Shown: in pieces, positions 49,541-61,358 of the stretch
Numbering within the stretch: position 1 is the first letter of the stretch
Layout: the number at the start of each line of letters is the position of its first letter
Origin: Polytrichum commune
Taxonomy: Eukaryota; Streptophyta; Polytrichopsida; Polytrichales; Polytrichaceae
DNA length: 64,000 bases
Assembly: GCA_950295325.1 (NCBI GenBank)
Contig: OX485803.1
Coordinates: forward strand, 62,077,554-62,141,553
Reading direction: 5' to 3'
The notes under the pieces: model-generated
What the model was told of the DNA's origin: nothing
Databases searched by the model: none
The model's input: the letters and a program-made list of their open reading frames with translations, nothing else
Made by a program: the position numbers and the translations under genes

Positions 49541-51700
49541 TGGTAGTGGAGTAGTGCTTGTAAGCACTTGAATTAGAGCAAAGAAATAGCAAATAATTGT
49601 AGAAGCTTCTATACTACCTAGAGATGGATCCAGTGGGAAAAGAAGTTCCTGAGTCCATGAAGTTGCATGTCCTAGCAACTACATCCTATGAACTACAAAG
49701 TCAAGATGACATTGCTTCAAGGACGACCTTGTAAATACATCGTGGTTGCCAAAGATGTAGACTCAGGTGGCACGAGTTCGGAGAGCATGGGAGAATTTAC
49801 CATGACCACCAAGAATCAAACTCCTAACTCAAAGGAACGAAAGTATTGGGCATGACGAATCATTATCTCCACTCTTCATGGTAATATCTTTGCTAAGTAT
49901 TCTGTCAATGAGAGATCCATGTCAAATCTGGGTGAGACTGCAAAATACTTGTGATGTGTAGAGCTCCTCAAGAAGATTACTCCTTGTAGAAGAGTTATTC
50001 TCATTGTGACTACCTCTAGAAAAAAGAAGGTAGCAAACTACATTCAAAAGATTAACTTGTTGAAGACCCAACTCACTACGTTAGGTGTAGCGGTGATGGA
50101 CGAAGACCTATTTTAGTCTTCAATAAATTGCCTAAGAGTTGGGCAATCTTGAAAGCAATTTAGAAAGGCAGTACAAACCTACTTACTTCCGGAGAAGCAA
50201 AGGAAGTTGTGAGCACAACCATCCAAGAAAAGGGAAAAAGGATGATGAGGAAGTCATGTTTTTGAGAGGATGTTTTAGAGGAGGTTGAGGAACTTATTGG
50301 GGCATATCCATCTGAGAAAGGCCACCAAGATACACATCATCCGATGCCACTGGAATCATCATCACTAAATCCTTGGACTTCCAATGTTACAACTATTGGA
50401 AGCTTAAACACTTTGCCCCAGATTGTCATGAGCTTGAATACTAGAGTAAATCCTTGCAAAGTTAGCTTGCAAGCATGAAGCATGGGAAAGCATAATCTGC
50501 TTATCTAGATGAAGACAATGATGCATAAGAAATTAATGTGTACATGGCTGCATTCATAGAAGACAAGGAAGAATGGTTTTTGGATTTGGGGGTCACCTCG
50601 CACATTATAGGATACAAAAAGTTAATGGTATATATAGAATTCTCTTCCACATTGAGCCTTAGATAGTTGGAAATTAGGTAATGCTTGTCATTGGAAATGA
50701 AATGTAGTTGTCACAAACATTCAAGAGACATGAAAAATAAAAATAAATGATCTCTCCATGCTTGATCTTCATAGTAATCTATTTTCAGTAAACAAACGTG
50801 TTGACTTAGAACACTTAAGTCTTGTTGAACTCAAAACAATGCTTCATCTATTGAAAATAGGCAAACCAATGCTCATACAAGGAGTGAGGAATTCCAAGAA
50901 CAGACTCTACAAGATAGGGAAAACATCACACATGACCTTGGTCTTGATCAATGAAGAGAAGTCACACCATGAGTAATAGGAGGAAGGACAAGTGATCACA
51001 TATCCATAGAAGAAGCACATGAGAAAACAAGCCAAATAGCTCAAAAGGAAGGAGTCAATCCAACAACAACGAAAGTCCAACGCCTTTCAAATTCAAAACT
51101 CAAATTATGGCATGGCATGATTGGCCACATCAACTATTAGAGCATCTATCACATGATGAACAAAGGCTTGGTAAGTGGGACCCCAAATATATCCGTTGCA
51201 CAAGAACATATGCACTTTGTGTATGCTTGGGAAGATGCATAAGGAGAGAATCCCAAAACATAGGACAATGGCCACAACTCGACCACTTCAATTGATCCGC
51301 TCGGACTTGTGTGGACCAATGTTAGTTGTCGTCAAAACAATAGGTATGTGTATCCTCACCCTTGTGGATAGTTTCTCAAGGAGTACTTGGTTGTTCTCTT
51401 TGGTGGAGATCTCAAACCTTTGAGGTATTTAAACAATGCTAAGCTATAATTGAGACCATAACTAGAAGAATTGAGAGCCTTAGATGGGATAGAGGAGGTG
51501 AACACTTGTTGACTATTTTTTCATCATACCGCCAAGCTCACGGTATCCATAGACAATTAACATCTAGTCACCGATATGTCCTAGCCAAAAGGAAGAACAT
51601 GTCAATATTGGAACTCATTAGAAGTATACTTGTGGGTACTAAGATTCCCAAATAAATGTGGAAAGCTCAGGGGGTGGACTGATCATACCACATATGAACT
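49541..51700 (+). mobile_element. Ty1/copia retroelement fossil
   Basis: A weak initiator-Met primer-site-like string (TGGTAGTGGAG) lies at 49541. A gag zinc-knuckle-like stretch lies at ~50378-50440. A GAG-pre-integrase region with CTLCMLGKMHKE and an integrase start with SDLCGPM and LVDSFSRSTW lie at ~50760-51420. Part order and motifs are those of Ty1/copia. Reverse transcriptase and RNase H were not recognised. The copy is old, heavily broken and incomplete. Confidence 0.8.
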
Positions 51701-52519
51701 AACATGAGCGTAAGAAGGGGTATTATTTGTGGCATAGGGTAAATGATATACATGAGAGAGGGGTATTATTTTTCACTAGTGTCTACATCTAAAAAGGCTA
51801 TTAAGAATGTTGAAGTAAAAGTAGGTGCACAAAAGGGGGCTCTAGAGTTTAGAGGGAAAGTTGACAATAGATGTGTTAGTTTCATCCAAATCACGTTTTC
51901 ATCCATTGTTGCTAGATGGTAATAGTCCTCAATGACTACCTTATTCATTCTTGTTGGAATTTGCATTTGGCTTTTAGGTTTTCATAAACTAAAGGCTCTT
52001 AAAGCGCTCATGGGCTCCCTTGAGTTTTGCTCTCTGGATTTTGGCTAAGTTGTTGTGCTCTTGTCTTTGTTTGCTTGATCCATTGATAAGTTACATGATA
52101 TGGATGAAAAAATGTTCATGACTTTCTTCTTGGAGAATGAAAGTGGATTTTTTATGTAATAATGCTTATGTAATTCAAGATTTAATATTTTGTATATGTA
52201 TTAGAGGCATTTATTACATTATATTAAAAAAATTACATACAAGAGTTCGTTTTCTAGCATACTATTAGTACGTATACATTTGTTTTTCTCTATAAACTTC
52301 TCGTATATAAAGGGTTTCATTTCATAATGACCCATGCACATCATTTAAATTTTTAGTGAAGAGTCCACCCCCTGGGATGGAAAGAGGTAGCAAACACTGT
52401 GAACTACATTCATAATAATTCACCAACCAAGGCACTGTAACTGAGTTGTGTGGCAAGGCCCTAAGGTAGTTACTAACACAATTTTCAGACACTTTTAGAA
52501 GTTTGGGTACTGAGAGTGA
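51701..52519. other. Intergenic DNA, no gene seen
   Basis: No coding signal. It may include the decayed 3' part of the preceding copia fossil. AT-rich at 52130-52320. Confidence 0.4.
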
Positions 52520-53091
52520 GGGCCGCTTCACACTATGGCCGTCCAAGTCAAGCGGCCATGGGATTGAGTGGCCAAACTTTGTTGAGAGTCCAAAGAAATG
52601 GGCTGAAAATACATAGCCAATAAAATATAGTAATTGGAGCCTTCGGCCGGGCATGGTGTGAAGCCTCCAAAGGCCAAGCCCAAAGCCCAAACCTTTGGCC
52701 ATGAACTCCCACGGTCTCTCAACTTGGATGGCCATAGTGTGAAGCCTCCAAAGGCCAAGCTCAAAGTCCAAACTCAAAGGAGCATCCCACTTTATTCCTT
52801 GCCCAAAACAACCCCTCCAATCTAACGGCCAAGATCTTGTCAATGATTTATTTTTTGATGAAAAAAAAAACCAACGGCCTCTCGACCATAGTTTGGGTTT
52901 CCATTCATGTCCGACCCAAACTTCCTTCGAGAGTTTGTCGCCTTCTTCAAAAAGTAATCATTTTAAATTGCGACGGCCTTTGGACTTTGGCCTTAGTGTG
53001 AAGGGTCGAGAGGCCAAACTCTTGGTTTCTTGCAATATGATTGGTGGAAATCGATGGCCTCTCGACCTTTGGCCATAGTGTGAAGTGCTAC
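52520..53091. mobile_element. Cluster of nested MITE-like TIR elements
   Basis: The left end GGGCCGCTTCACACTATGGC pairs with the complement of the right end at ~53071-53091 (CACTTCACACTATGGCC). Extra copies of the end motif, GTGTGAAGCCTCCAAAGGCC, lie in direct orientation at ~52657 and ~52739. A further GTGTGAAGGGTCGAGAGGCC lies at ~52997. The block therefore contains several ends of one family, either nested insertions or internal duplication. The outer flanking triplets (TGA and CGA/GAT) do not match well, so the insertion boundaries are not certain. No transposase. Confidence 0.7.
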
Positions 53092-56000
53092 CGATTCAAT
53101 TTTGTGCAGAATATTTTGATGAACTGACCTTTCAAAGTGAATATGCGATATTAATTTTTCTTAATGATATCCATGTTTCTTGCAAGAAATTAAAGTCAGT
53201 ATATTTCATATTTCATTGTAATCATATAGGGGCATCCGTTTGTGTTATTCATCTAGGTCATGCCTCACCTTTTGCAATGTACAAATGCTTCTTGAAGAAC
53301 CTGTAATGGATACCTGGTACCTCACAATTGTGGGAACTTGGGATACAGATGGTATGCCGCATTGGCTTAGATTTAGTTCATTGAAATGTAAAATTGGCAA
53401 ATCCATGGCCCAACTTATGTTGAAGCCTTGACTTGCTTCTCTGTGTCATGGTGTGGAACCTCGTGGATTGTTGTGCCTACACAAAGGTGGACTGTGAAAG
53501 AAATGCCATGTGTCTATTATGCCCTCGGTTCTATACATCCAATATAAGTTAGGCCTCTAACTAAAATAAATGCATCTACCTCAACACTAGCGATTGCAGT
53601 GACAACAAACGGGAAAGTACATCAAATGTTTTACCCTCAAGGGTATCAATCTAGAACGTTTCAAGGTTTGTCTTCCTCATGATGTGCTCTAGTAGTTGAG
53701 GCCACCCAAACTCCAATGCTTAAATGAAAAACTAAACTAAACTTGTCTATGCCACTTGAAGCAAACAACAAGCACATCCAACCAGGTATGGGAACATCAA
53801 AATCAAATATTCTTGTAAGTCTATCCCACTAGAACATACATTAGCAATTTCAAATAATGCATTGCTAATGGTAGGAACTTGAATCACATGAACTTTTGAA
53901 TGGAATAAATTCAGTCGTTCGATTTGGTTTCAATCATGTAGTTGTCTTCAACATCACAGATCTACGACACACACTTAATTCACGTGAATCGAGATGAAAA
54001 CCTCCTATTAGCACCTCCACACGCCCAATTAAGTGAACATGACTTGTGTTGTAGAGATAGAAGCTTCATGCGCACTCGTGCCATATTGCCCAATTGATGC
54101 ACACTCTATAGAAATGAGTACAAAGCTAGACCTTGAACCCTAAACTAAACATAAAGTTGGGTTCCAACTTTTTTGGATGATGAGGGATGATAAGAAATTT
54201 CATCCAAGTTCAAGTAGACCATACCTATGAATACTACATAAATGAAACTTTCTTGGCCCCTTTCTTGATATGCTATGTTTTATGTAATGCCCACATAACG
54301 GTAGCCAATAAGTACTTTGTCCATAGTTTTTATATGAACAATTTCTTTTTATCGATAAGAGACCCTATGCTAACATTTTCCTCCCAACAACCTATTCGAC
54401 CCTATGTTTAAAACCTCTAAATTTCCTAACATTTCTAATGCCCCATCCCCACCTGACTTTACCAAATAACCAAAGTCTTTTCTTAAAACCCGAGTAAAGC
54501 TCACTTGGTTATAGTGGAGGCATCTGGCTCTCCTAATGCACCTACAAGAACTTGCTCTCGAGATTTTTGAGTAGGTTTTAGTTAAGTAGCTTTCACACAT
54601 GTTCATGGTATTATCTACCAAGCAGTGAATGTTGGATAGTTTTTGTCCCATCCCCAAATCCCTTACTACTCATCTATCTTACCATCGGTTTTTGTTAATG
54701 GAGCTTCTCTTGCCCTCATAGCTAAGACTAGAAAGCAGCCAATCACAAGGGCAGGAGGCGACACTTTTAAAGGTCCTATATTCTTGCCTCATGGCTAGGT
54801 ACCGATGGGAGAGCTGGTGCTTGAGGCTTGCAACCTCCACTTTTAAACCATGCCACATCATTTGCCAACTAGGCTCGGCACTAGATAATGTCGATGGTGT
54901 GAAGGCCGTGTTTTTAGAACCAACTTTTAGGCTTAGCTAAAGTCAGGTGGGGAGGGGGCATAATAAGTGCATGTCCCAAGGTTGACCTCTATTGCCCCAC
55001 CAGATGTCTTTGCCGCACACAATCTCCATGAAGCAATTAGGTCTCTTCTAGTTCATATCATCTTGATCAGTGTCCATTTGTCCTACTCAAGGTGCTCAAT
55101 GTCTCCTCCATCGACAGTGGATGAGATTGTCAGCAAATCTCAGTGGCTTCCGAAGTTTTGGTGTTATGACAATTACCTGAAGCAAATGTGAGTGCTACTT
55201 CGACATTATACTGTAACTTGTTAGCATGCCTTGATAGTCTCATCGTGTTTGTTCTCCTCCTGATCAAGACACATTTGGTCACTCAAGAACATGTTGTATT
55301 CTCGGTAATATGATATTTTGGCATGAAATGTCACACTGTTGAGGTTTACCCAAGAAATGGGAATACTTGAATGTATAATGACGTTTCATGTACACAATGA
55401 AGATACATTATGTATGGAAGAACATTTGTCTTGATGAGACATGCTCACGACGCTCCCAAGATTCCCCTGCATGCTCCAAAGTGCTCATCACATATGAACC
55501 TTAGATATATGCGGAGCCCATCACGTGAATATCGTAGTATGGAGGTAAATGGACACTAGCAAATTTGGTCGACAGGAAAAGCGTTCCTGAGTCTGAGGTG
55601 TCATGTAATCGACTGTTGAAGGGTAGCACCAATAAGTATCAACCCTAAACATGCAGACTACTTGAAGTTCGTAGAGAAGAGCATTAGCTAGCCTTAGAAT
55701 ATGGCATTAAACATGCAAATGTGAGTAGAATTAAGAAGCTGAGAACTTCTAGTGAAAAGCCTGAAATTGCCTGAAACCGCCAATGCAATTATGATTCTGA
55801 CGAATTCGAGTTACCTGTCTTCTCCGGGCTGTGATGTCGTTCGGCGGCATTCGCATTCTAAACAAAGTTCTGAATAACAACAAAAACTGATGTTCCAATT
55901 CCAGTGTCCGTGAGCCAGCGCCGTATTGCAGAATAATTCTCAAAGTCAAGAGACTACAGACGGATTCCATGACATCAAAAATTCTGTTCCAAAAAACTCA

Positions 56001-56195
56001 TGGGAACACATTCCGTTGCTACTCCAGATCCCCTCTTGATCTTTCTTTCTCTTGCACACTACATGGACACATACAGACGGATTTGGACATTGGAGGACCT
56101 GATATCGTGATATCTGCTGGATGCTTGAAGGGGTTTCCTTTATATATCGACAAATACTGAACATGCTACAAAGTACAGAAATGCGAGACTACACT
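53092..56195. other. Intergenic DNA and psbP 3' flank
   Basis: Open frames of up to 95 codons (54370-54657, minus) show no domain. The last few hundred bases before 56196 should include the psbP 3' UTR, but no clear poly(A) signal was fixed on the minus strand. Confidence 0.45.
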
Positions 56196-57840
56196 CTAGG
56201 CAACGCTGAAGGAGTTGGCGGCTCCCTCCACGAACTTCTTCACACCCTTGAACCACCTCTTGTCTCCAGCTTGTGCCTTAAACAAGTACAAGTTTCCGTT
56301 GGCAACGGTTGCGACGATAAGCTGATGCTTGCCTCCTTCATCTCCATCCGCAGTGCGGGTAAGAACGCTCAACTTGTAGTATGGCCTGCCGTTGATGGTA
56401 ACAGCGTCTGACTCCAGTACTGAGGCGGTGGCGACAGCGTTGTTCAAGAAACCTCCCTGTTGTGCACACTCGACTTAGTTAGAAACTGAATATTTCAGAA
56501 TGAATTTCAAAATTTTACCATGCAGTTAGAAACGAGATGAGCAATGCACACATGCATACCTCGGAGGCGGTCTGTCCAGCGTAGCTCTGCTTTCCGAGGA
56601 GGTAAGACACCTGCACAGGTCGAAGGCTCGGTCAGATGGATATCGAGTAGCATGCATCCACTAAGTACAAATGCGTGAGTGCACGCTTACCAGTTTGGGA
56701 GCACAATAAAATGGAAGTGATAAACGAATCAGTTCTGAAATCACAACCACAGGAGGACAATAATCCACAGCTCACCTCATCAAGGAACTTCTCGGGGGGG
56801 CCGTAGTCGGAGATGGATCCCTTGGCAGCGGGTGTGATCGACACGAACAGGTTGTTCGTGGCGTCAAAGTTGTCCTCGTATCTCAACACGGTTCCGGGGA
56901 ACTCCTTCTCCTTGCTCGGGTTCCACTTGGAGGGGATCTCTAGCTTGAAGCCATCACCGGTGTAGGGGGTGAACCCGGTCTGCTGCTTCGGGGCACCGAA
57001 CACATTGGCTGCCAATTGAAAAAACGGTCCACTCAAACCTCAGCTACACGAATCGCACTTCCTACATTCCAAGCCGCATTATGTATGCCACCTACTACTA
57101 CTGCTTCTACTACTACTTTTCTTCGCCCTCTTTCCCCCTCCACGGGCACCACAAATTGCCAATTGTGACTAGCCGAGACAAAACAAACGCAACTTTACAC
57201 AAGAAATCCAGGAACCTCGATCCAATCCACTCATCAGACTCACCTACTGCTCCTACTGCTGCTACTACTAACTCTCTCCCTCTCCATAACCACAACTAAT
57301 TTCCAATTGCAACTCGCAAAATGAAGTAAACGCAGGTTGATGTAAAGAATCGGGCAAGTAACACAGTGAACGTAAGCGAACCGATCCAATCCACTCATCT
57401 ATTACTACTGCTAATACTACTAGTACTCTCACCTACTAGTACAGCTACTAACTCTCTCCCCCTCCATAGCCACAACTAATTGCCACTCGAAATTAGCAGA
57501 GTCGCAATACACGCAAGTTAAGCAAAGAACCGGGCAGGAAACATAAGGAACTCGATCCAATCCACTCACCAGACTCGCCGTAGGCAGCATTGGCGGGTGC
57601 GGCACGGACTCCGGCGGCGGCGACACCGGCGAGGAGAGCGAGCGCCAAACGACGGGGCACGGCGGCCTCGACGTCCTCGCTCTTGGAGGCGCGGCACACG
57701 AGGGAGACGCTGCGGGCAGCAACGGGAGCAGCACGGGCGGGCACGGCCACGGAGGTGCCGGCGATGCCGCTCTTGGTGGAGGCCAAGGACGCCCCCTGCA
57801 GGACCAAGCTGGAGGAGACAGCAGCAGTTGCGGACGCCAT
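56196..57840 (-). CDS. psbP: Photosystem II extrinsic protein PsbP (23 kDa, OEE2) precursor, 4 exons, 271 aa
   Basis: Exons on the minus strand: 57840-57570, 57008-56776, 56610-56560 and 56456-56196, with GT-AG introns and a total of 816 nt in frame. PsbP binds the lumenal face of photosystem II and helps the oxygen-evolving cluster retain Ca and Cl. Residues 1-~50 are a Ser/Ala-rich chloroplast transit peptide. RR at 63-64, then [13 protein letters not shown] and ANA before Ala86, form a twin-arginine (Tat) lumen signal. The mature protein starts AYGESANVFG (186 aa). Family hallmarks are present: [73 protein letters not shown] and a SFSVA C-terminus. The length is normal, no key element is missing, and the start context is GCCATGG. 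The gene looks functional. Intron 1 carries an odd tandem duplication (separate entry). Confidence 0.97.
57080..57570 (-). repeat. ~165-170 bp tandem repeat in psbP intron 1
   Basis: The landmark GATCCAATCCACTCA recurs at 57219, 57383 and 57554, with spacings of 164 and 171 bp. The intervening sequences align, including TACTAACTCTCTCCC and CATAxCCACAACTAATT. The last copy overlaps the real exon 1 donor at 57570/57569. The first copy (57219-57243) keeps the same surroundings (CACTCATCAGACTCACC against CACTCACCAGACTCGCC). The duplication thus spread the exon edge into the intron. Confidence 0.85.
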
Positions 57841-58135
57841 GGCTACTAGAATGCTTCTCTCTCTCACACACACACACTCACACACACACACCCGCTCCGG
57901 CTCTGCTCTGCCTGCCGCCGCTGCGAAAGGCTTTGTTGCAGAGTTCCTTAGAGAATGGCTGGCAGGGATGCAGGGGGCGATGGTGTCTATGACGTGCGAG
58001 GTGCGGGGGTTATCCGCAACAAGAAGCGCGAGAGCGATGGCGAGCGAGCGAGCAAGCGCGAAAAGCTTATCCGCTGCCGGATAGCCTCCGAGCCTGCCCA
58101 TTGGCCCCGCTCCGCCCTGCTCCGGTCGTAGCCTA
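57841..58135 (-). promoter_or_regulatory. psbP 5' leader and proximal promoter
   Basis: On the minus strand the leader has (GT)n and (GA)n tracts (57856-57892). Further upstream are an ACGT core TGACGTGC-like site (plus strand ~57990-57997), GGATAA at 58010-58015 and GGATAAG at 58065-58071. GATAAG (I-box) together with an ACGT-core box is a known light-response pairing in plant photosynthesis genes. No TATA box is evident within 300 bp, which is common for such genes. The functions are inferred from motif content only. Confidence 0.55.
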
Positions 58136-58149
58136 CCGGGTGCGTTGGG

Positions 58150-58172
58150 AGGTAGGTAGGTAGGTAGGTAGG
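58150..58172. repeat. (AGGT)n microsatellite
   Basis: Five to six AGGT units about 310 bp upstream of the psbP start codon, followed by AGGAAGGTAGG-type decay at ~58187-58200. Confidence 0.85.
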
Positions 58173-58304
58173 CCCATGCCCGGGGAGGAAGGTAGGAAGG
58201 GGCCTTCGGATTGGTGCGCGGTGATGGTCCAATCCCCACGAGAAACTGGGTAACCGGGATAGCTTTCATAATTCTTCATAAACAATTCTCCTCGACATGT
58301 CATT

Positions 58305-59070
58305 AGAGTAGAGGCGCCCATGACCGATCACTTGAGAGATTTTGTGCCAAATCTTGGGAAGAAGAGTAGAGGCGCCTATTCCCGATCAAGGCCCCCATCG
58401 GCAATCTATACGAAGCTGCAATTTCGATCAGGCAAGGGTCGACATTTGATTGGGCTGGGATTGAAATTCGATTGGGTTGGCTGGCAGCACCAGTAGTGTC
58501 ATGATACATGTCATTGGTTGTGAGTGCTAAAGGGAGGAGAAATGAGCGGGTATGGTAGACTCTAGACATTGGTAATATGTACGGGCCAACTTTTGGCTTC
58601 AAAAATTCATAATAAATTCAATTTTAGGAATAAAATTATCAAAATAAAAAATCGCAATCCTCCTAATTTTTATCTTCCTACATGGGAAAAAAATTGCATT
58701 GCCTTATACTTCTCCAAGTTTGGCTCAAACTCTCGTAAGTGATTAGTTATAGGCGCCTCTACTCTATGAGGCGGTGTAGATTTTTCCCATGCAGGAAGAT
58801 AGAAATCACGAGGATTGCAATTTTTTGGTAATTTTATTCCTTTAATTAAAACTACTATGAATTTTTGAAGCCAAAAGTCAGTCTGGACATATCACCAATG
58901 CCTAGAGTATGCCATAACCGCTCGTTCCTCCTCACTTTAGCACTCAGAAGTAGGACATGTGTCATGGCACTATTGGTTTAGGCCTAATCAAAATTTAATC
59001 CCAACCTTGTCGAAATTCCGGTACCCTATAGTTTGCCGATGGGGTCTTGATTGAGAATAGGCACCCTCTC
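58305..59070. repeat. Foldback (long inverted repeat) upstream of psbP
   Basis: Arm 58363-58692 pairs with the complement of 58785-59070 at roughly 75% identity. Paired landmarks include GGCTTCAAAAATTCATA, TCTTCCTxCATGGGAAAAA and GCACTATTGG/CCAGTAGTG regions. The loop is about 90 bp. The word AGAGTAGAGGCGCC occurs at 58305 and 58363, and inverted at 58752-58765, so the structure has an extra end unit on its left and within the loop. No coding capacity and no transposase. It could be a foldback transposon, or two oppositely inserted copies of one element. Confidence 0.85.
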
Positions 59071-59095
59071 TTATATATGTATGTAACTATACTAA

Positions 59096-59487
59096 GGGCC
59101 GGTTTAGACTATTGTGAAGAAGTGCACTAGTTGGTAAAGAATTTCAACCCAAGACAAGGTTGTTTGACGTAATGGTTGGTATGGCAAACAAGATGAACAA
59201 TTAATTCAAAAAAGTGCATCAAGTTGGAGTTCTCCAGAGGCCAAGGTCTTTTGTCTAAGGGTTTTAGGTTGGCCAAGAAACTTGACCTCTGGAGAACTCC
59301 CCTAGCAAACAGTATTGTTGGTAGCCATGTCATTTTCTCATCCATGCTTGTAGTTATCCACCGGAGAAGTCTTGACCATAGTGTAAACCATAGTCAATTG
59401 AAGAGCCCATTTCGTAGCCAAGCATATTGCTCTATTCCTCTAAATTCTTGGCCGGTGCACTTCGTCACCATGGTTTAAACCTAGCCC
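59096..59487. mobile_element. MITE, Harbinger-like, ~392 bp
   Basis: The left end GGGCCGGTTTAGACTATTG pairs with the complement of the right end (GGGCTAGGTTTAAACCATGG). TAA precedes it (59093-59095) and TTAA follows, consistent with a TAA duplication. A further inner end-like string, CCATAGTGTAAACCAT, at ~59376 suggests a shorter element nested or fused within. Same superfamily as 6726 but more diverged. It lies 25 bp from the foldback edge. Confidence 0.78.
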
Positions 59488-61355
59488 TTAACATTGTATA
59501 TAGTGTCATATGGTATTTAAATGTCACTATGGTAACTTTTCTAGTGATACTTCTTGGGAATAACTCCACAAGTATTGTCATCCCAACTTCTTGTCAGTTC
59601 ATCAAAATGCCAATTTATGAAAACAAGTTTGGTATATTCTACATCCTAAAATTCTATGCAATGAAATATTGTCATGGATGATCAAAATTTGGATGAATGG
59701 TCGTTTAGTAAGTGACCATAATTGCAACATTGTAAATCTATAATGCCCAACTTTTTTCTAAAAGGAATGACAAATAATGTTACTAGGTTTACATTTAGTG
59801 TTCGTGACACTACACAGTACACAAGCGGCTTTCAATTAGTATTGAGCAAGACAAATAGAATTGGTTATGCTAATGTAGTTGGACCGCAGGGGAGGAGGGG
59901 GAGCACTCATAGTATATTATTGGAGACACATGAGACAACCATTTTTTTCAAGGGGGGTATTATCTTTAAGAATTAAAATATTAAGAGTCCTCAAAGTAGA
60001 AAAAAATCTATTGAGCCTAAAGTTTAAATACCCTATTGGCTTTAGAAATCTAGAATGCATTCAATATTAAATACCCTAATTTTCTTACAAATTTTTGATA
60101 GCCTTTAATGTTTAGCCAAAGGGGGACGGGAGTGCATTGTGAATTGGCATTTCAACAACGGGGTTGCGTTGTTGTGGTATGTCAAGAAGAAAACATAATA
60201 GAAGTTAATTACACCAACAAGATTGTAATGGAGAATGCAAGTAGAGTGCAACCTTCAAATTTAGTGTGTTAAGAAACACAACTGTCCAACATTTGTAGGA
60301 TAGCAAGAGTTTGTACAACATTTGCAAAAGAATTTCAAGCATCAAATATTGTCCCAAATATACCCCTTTGTGTCAACGTTTAAACATAATGGAGCTCAAA
60401 GTATCCTTAATGAAGAGAAACCTTCATGGAATAAGATTGAGCCCTCCATCTTCTTTGATGAATCAGAATGTAGTCCCTTACACATATTATATTGCATAAA
60501 AAAAAGGTTTCCAACATTAATTCGCCCCTTATGTTATATATTGAATTCTTCAAAATTTTACCTTGAATGATTATTAAATACCCTATATTTTATCGCACGT
60601 CGTTTCTAAAATACCGCTAGTGCCCCCCCCCCCACCCCATGGGAGTTGGACATGTGTTCATCTTTCATAGACTCCCACTCCCACCACTACCATGGGCTCC
60701 ATGGTATATAGGTGTGAACATCTAAGATATGCGGTTGATATTCATTCATTATTCCTTATTCTCCATCTTCTATTACATCAAGAAATTTGTGTTGTATTAG
60801 CCAACATCAACAAGAATTGGATCCAAATCGAATCTCTCCTTATTTACTTATGGCTATTGGAAGTGCATGTGTGATAATCCCTTGAATGATTACATAGGTA
60901 TCCCTTGCCCCCAATTGTGTTAACTATATAGTGTAGAGCAGGCGATAATCTCTTTTAGACATGTGTCTTTATGATGTATGCTCTTAGATCCACACCTAAC
61001 CAATGTCATTCAAACATAGATGTCCAATTAGGAAAATAAGTGAATAATACCCACATACTTTAATAGGGCAACCTAGAAGTATAATCTAAGACAACATGGG
61101 CCTCATTGCATTTGGGTCATGAGTTTGGAGAGCCATATAAATATATAGAAATCAACTAGCAACAACCAATGAGGAGAAGGGTTGATGTAGAGCATGGAAG
61201 CAATGAATATGACTGGACACATTGGGGTAGGGACCTACTTAGTCGATGTGCACATTCTTTGGACAATCATGATCATTTGAACTATATTGAATGATGCCTT
61301 ATGTTAATTAATAGTTGCAAGTCTTTTATTTTTCTGAGTTATTTTGATCTTTCAC
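59488..61355. other. Intergenic DNA, no gene seen
   Basis: AT-rich with short open frames only. A run of C lies at ~60626. A stretch at ~59770-59830 carries TTTACATTTAGTGTTCGTGA, a word shared with dispersed repeat family B, so a decayed copy may be present. Confidence 0.45.
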
Positions 61356-61358
61356 TTA

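Noticed and set aside
57590-58084. 164-codon plus-strand open frame
   Set aside because: Antisense shadow of psbP exon 1 and its GC-rich leader; no motif.
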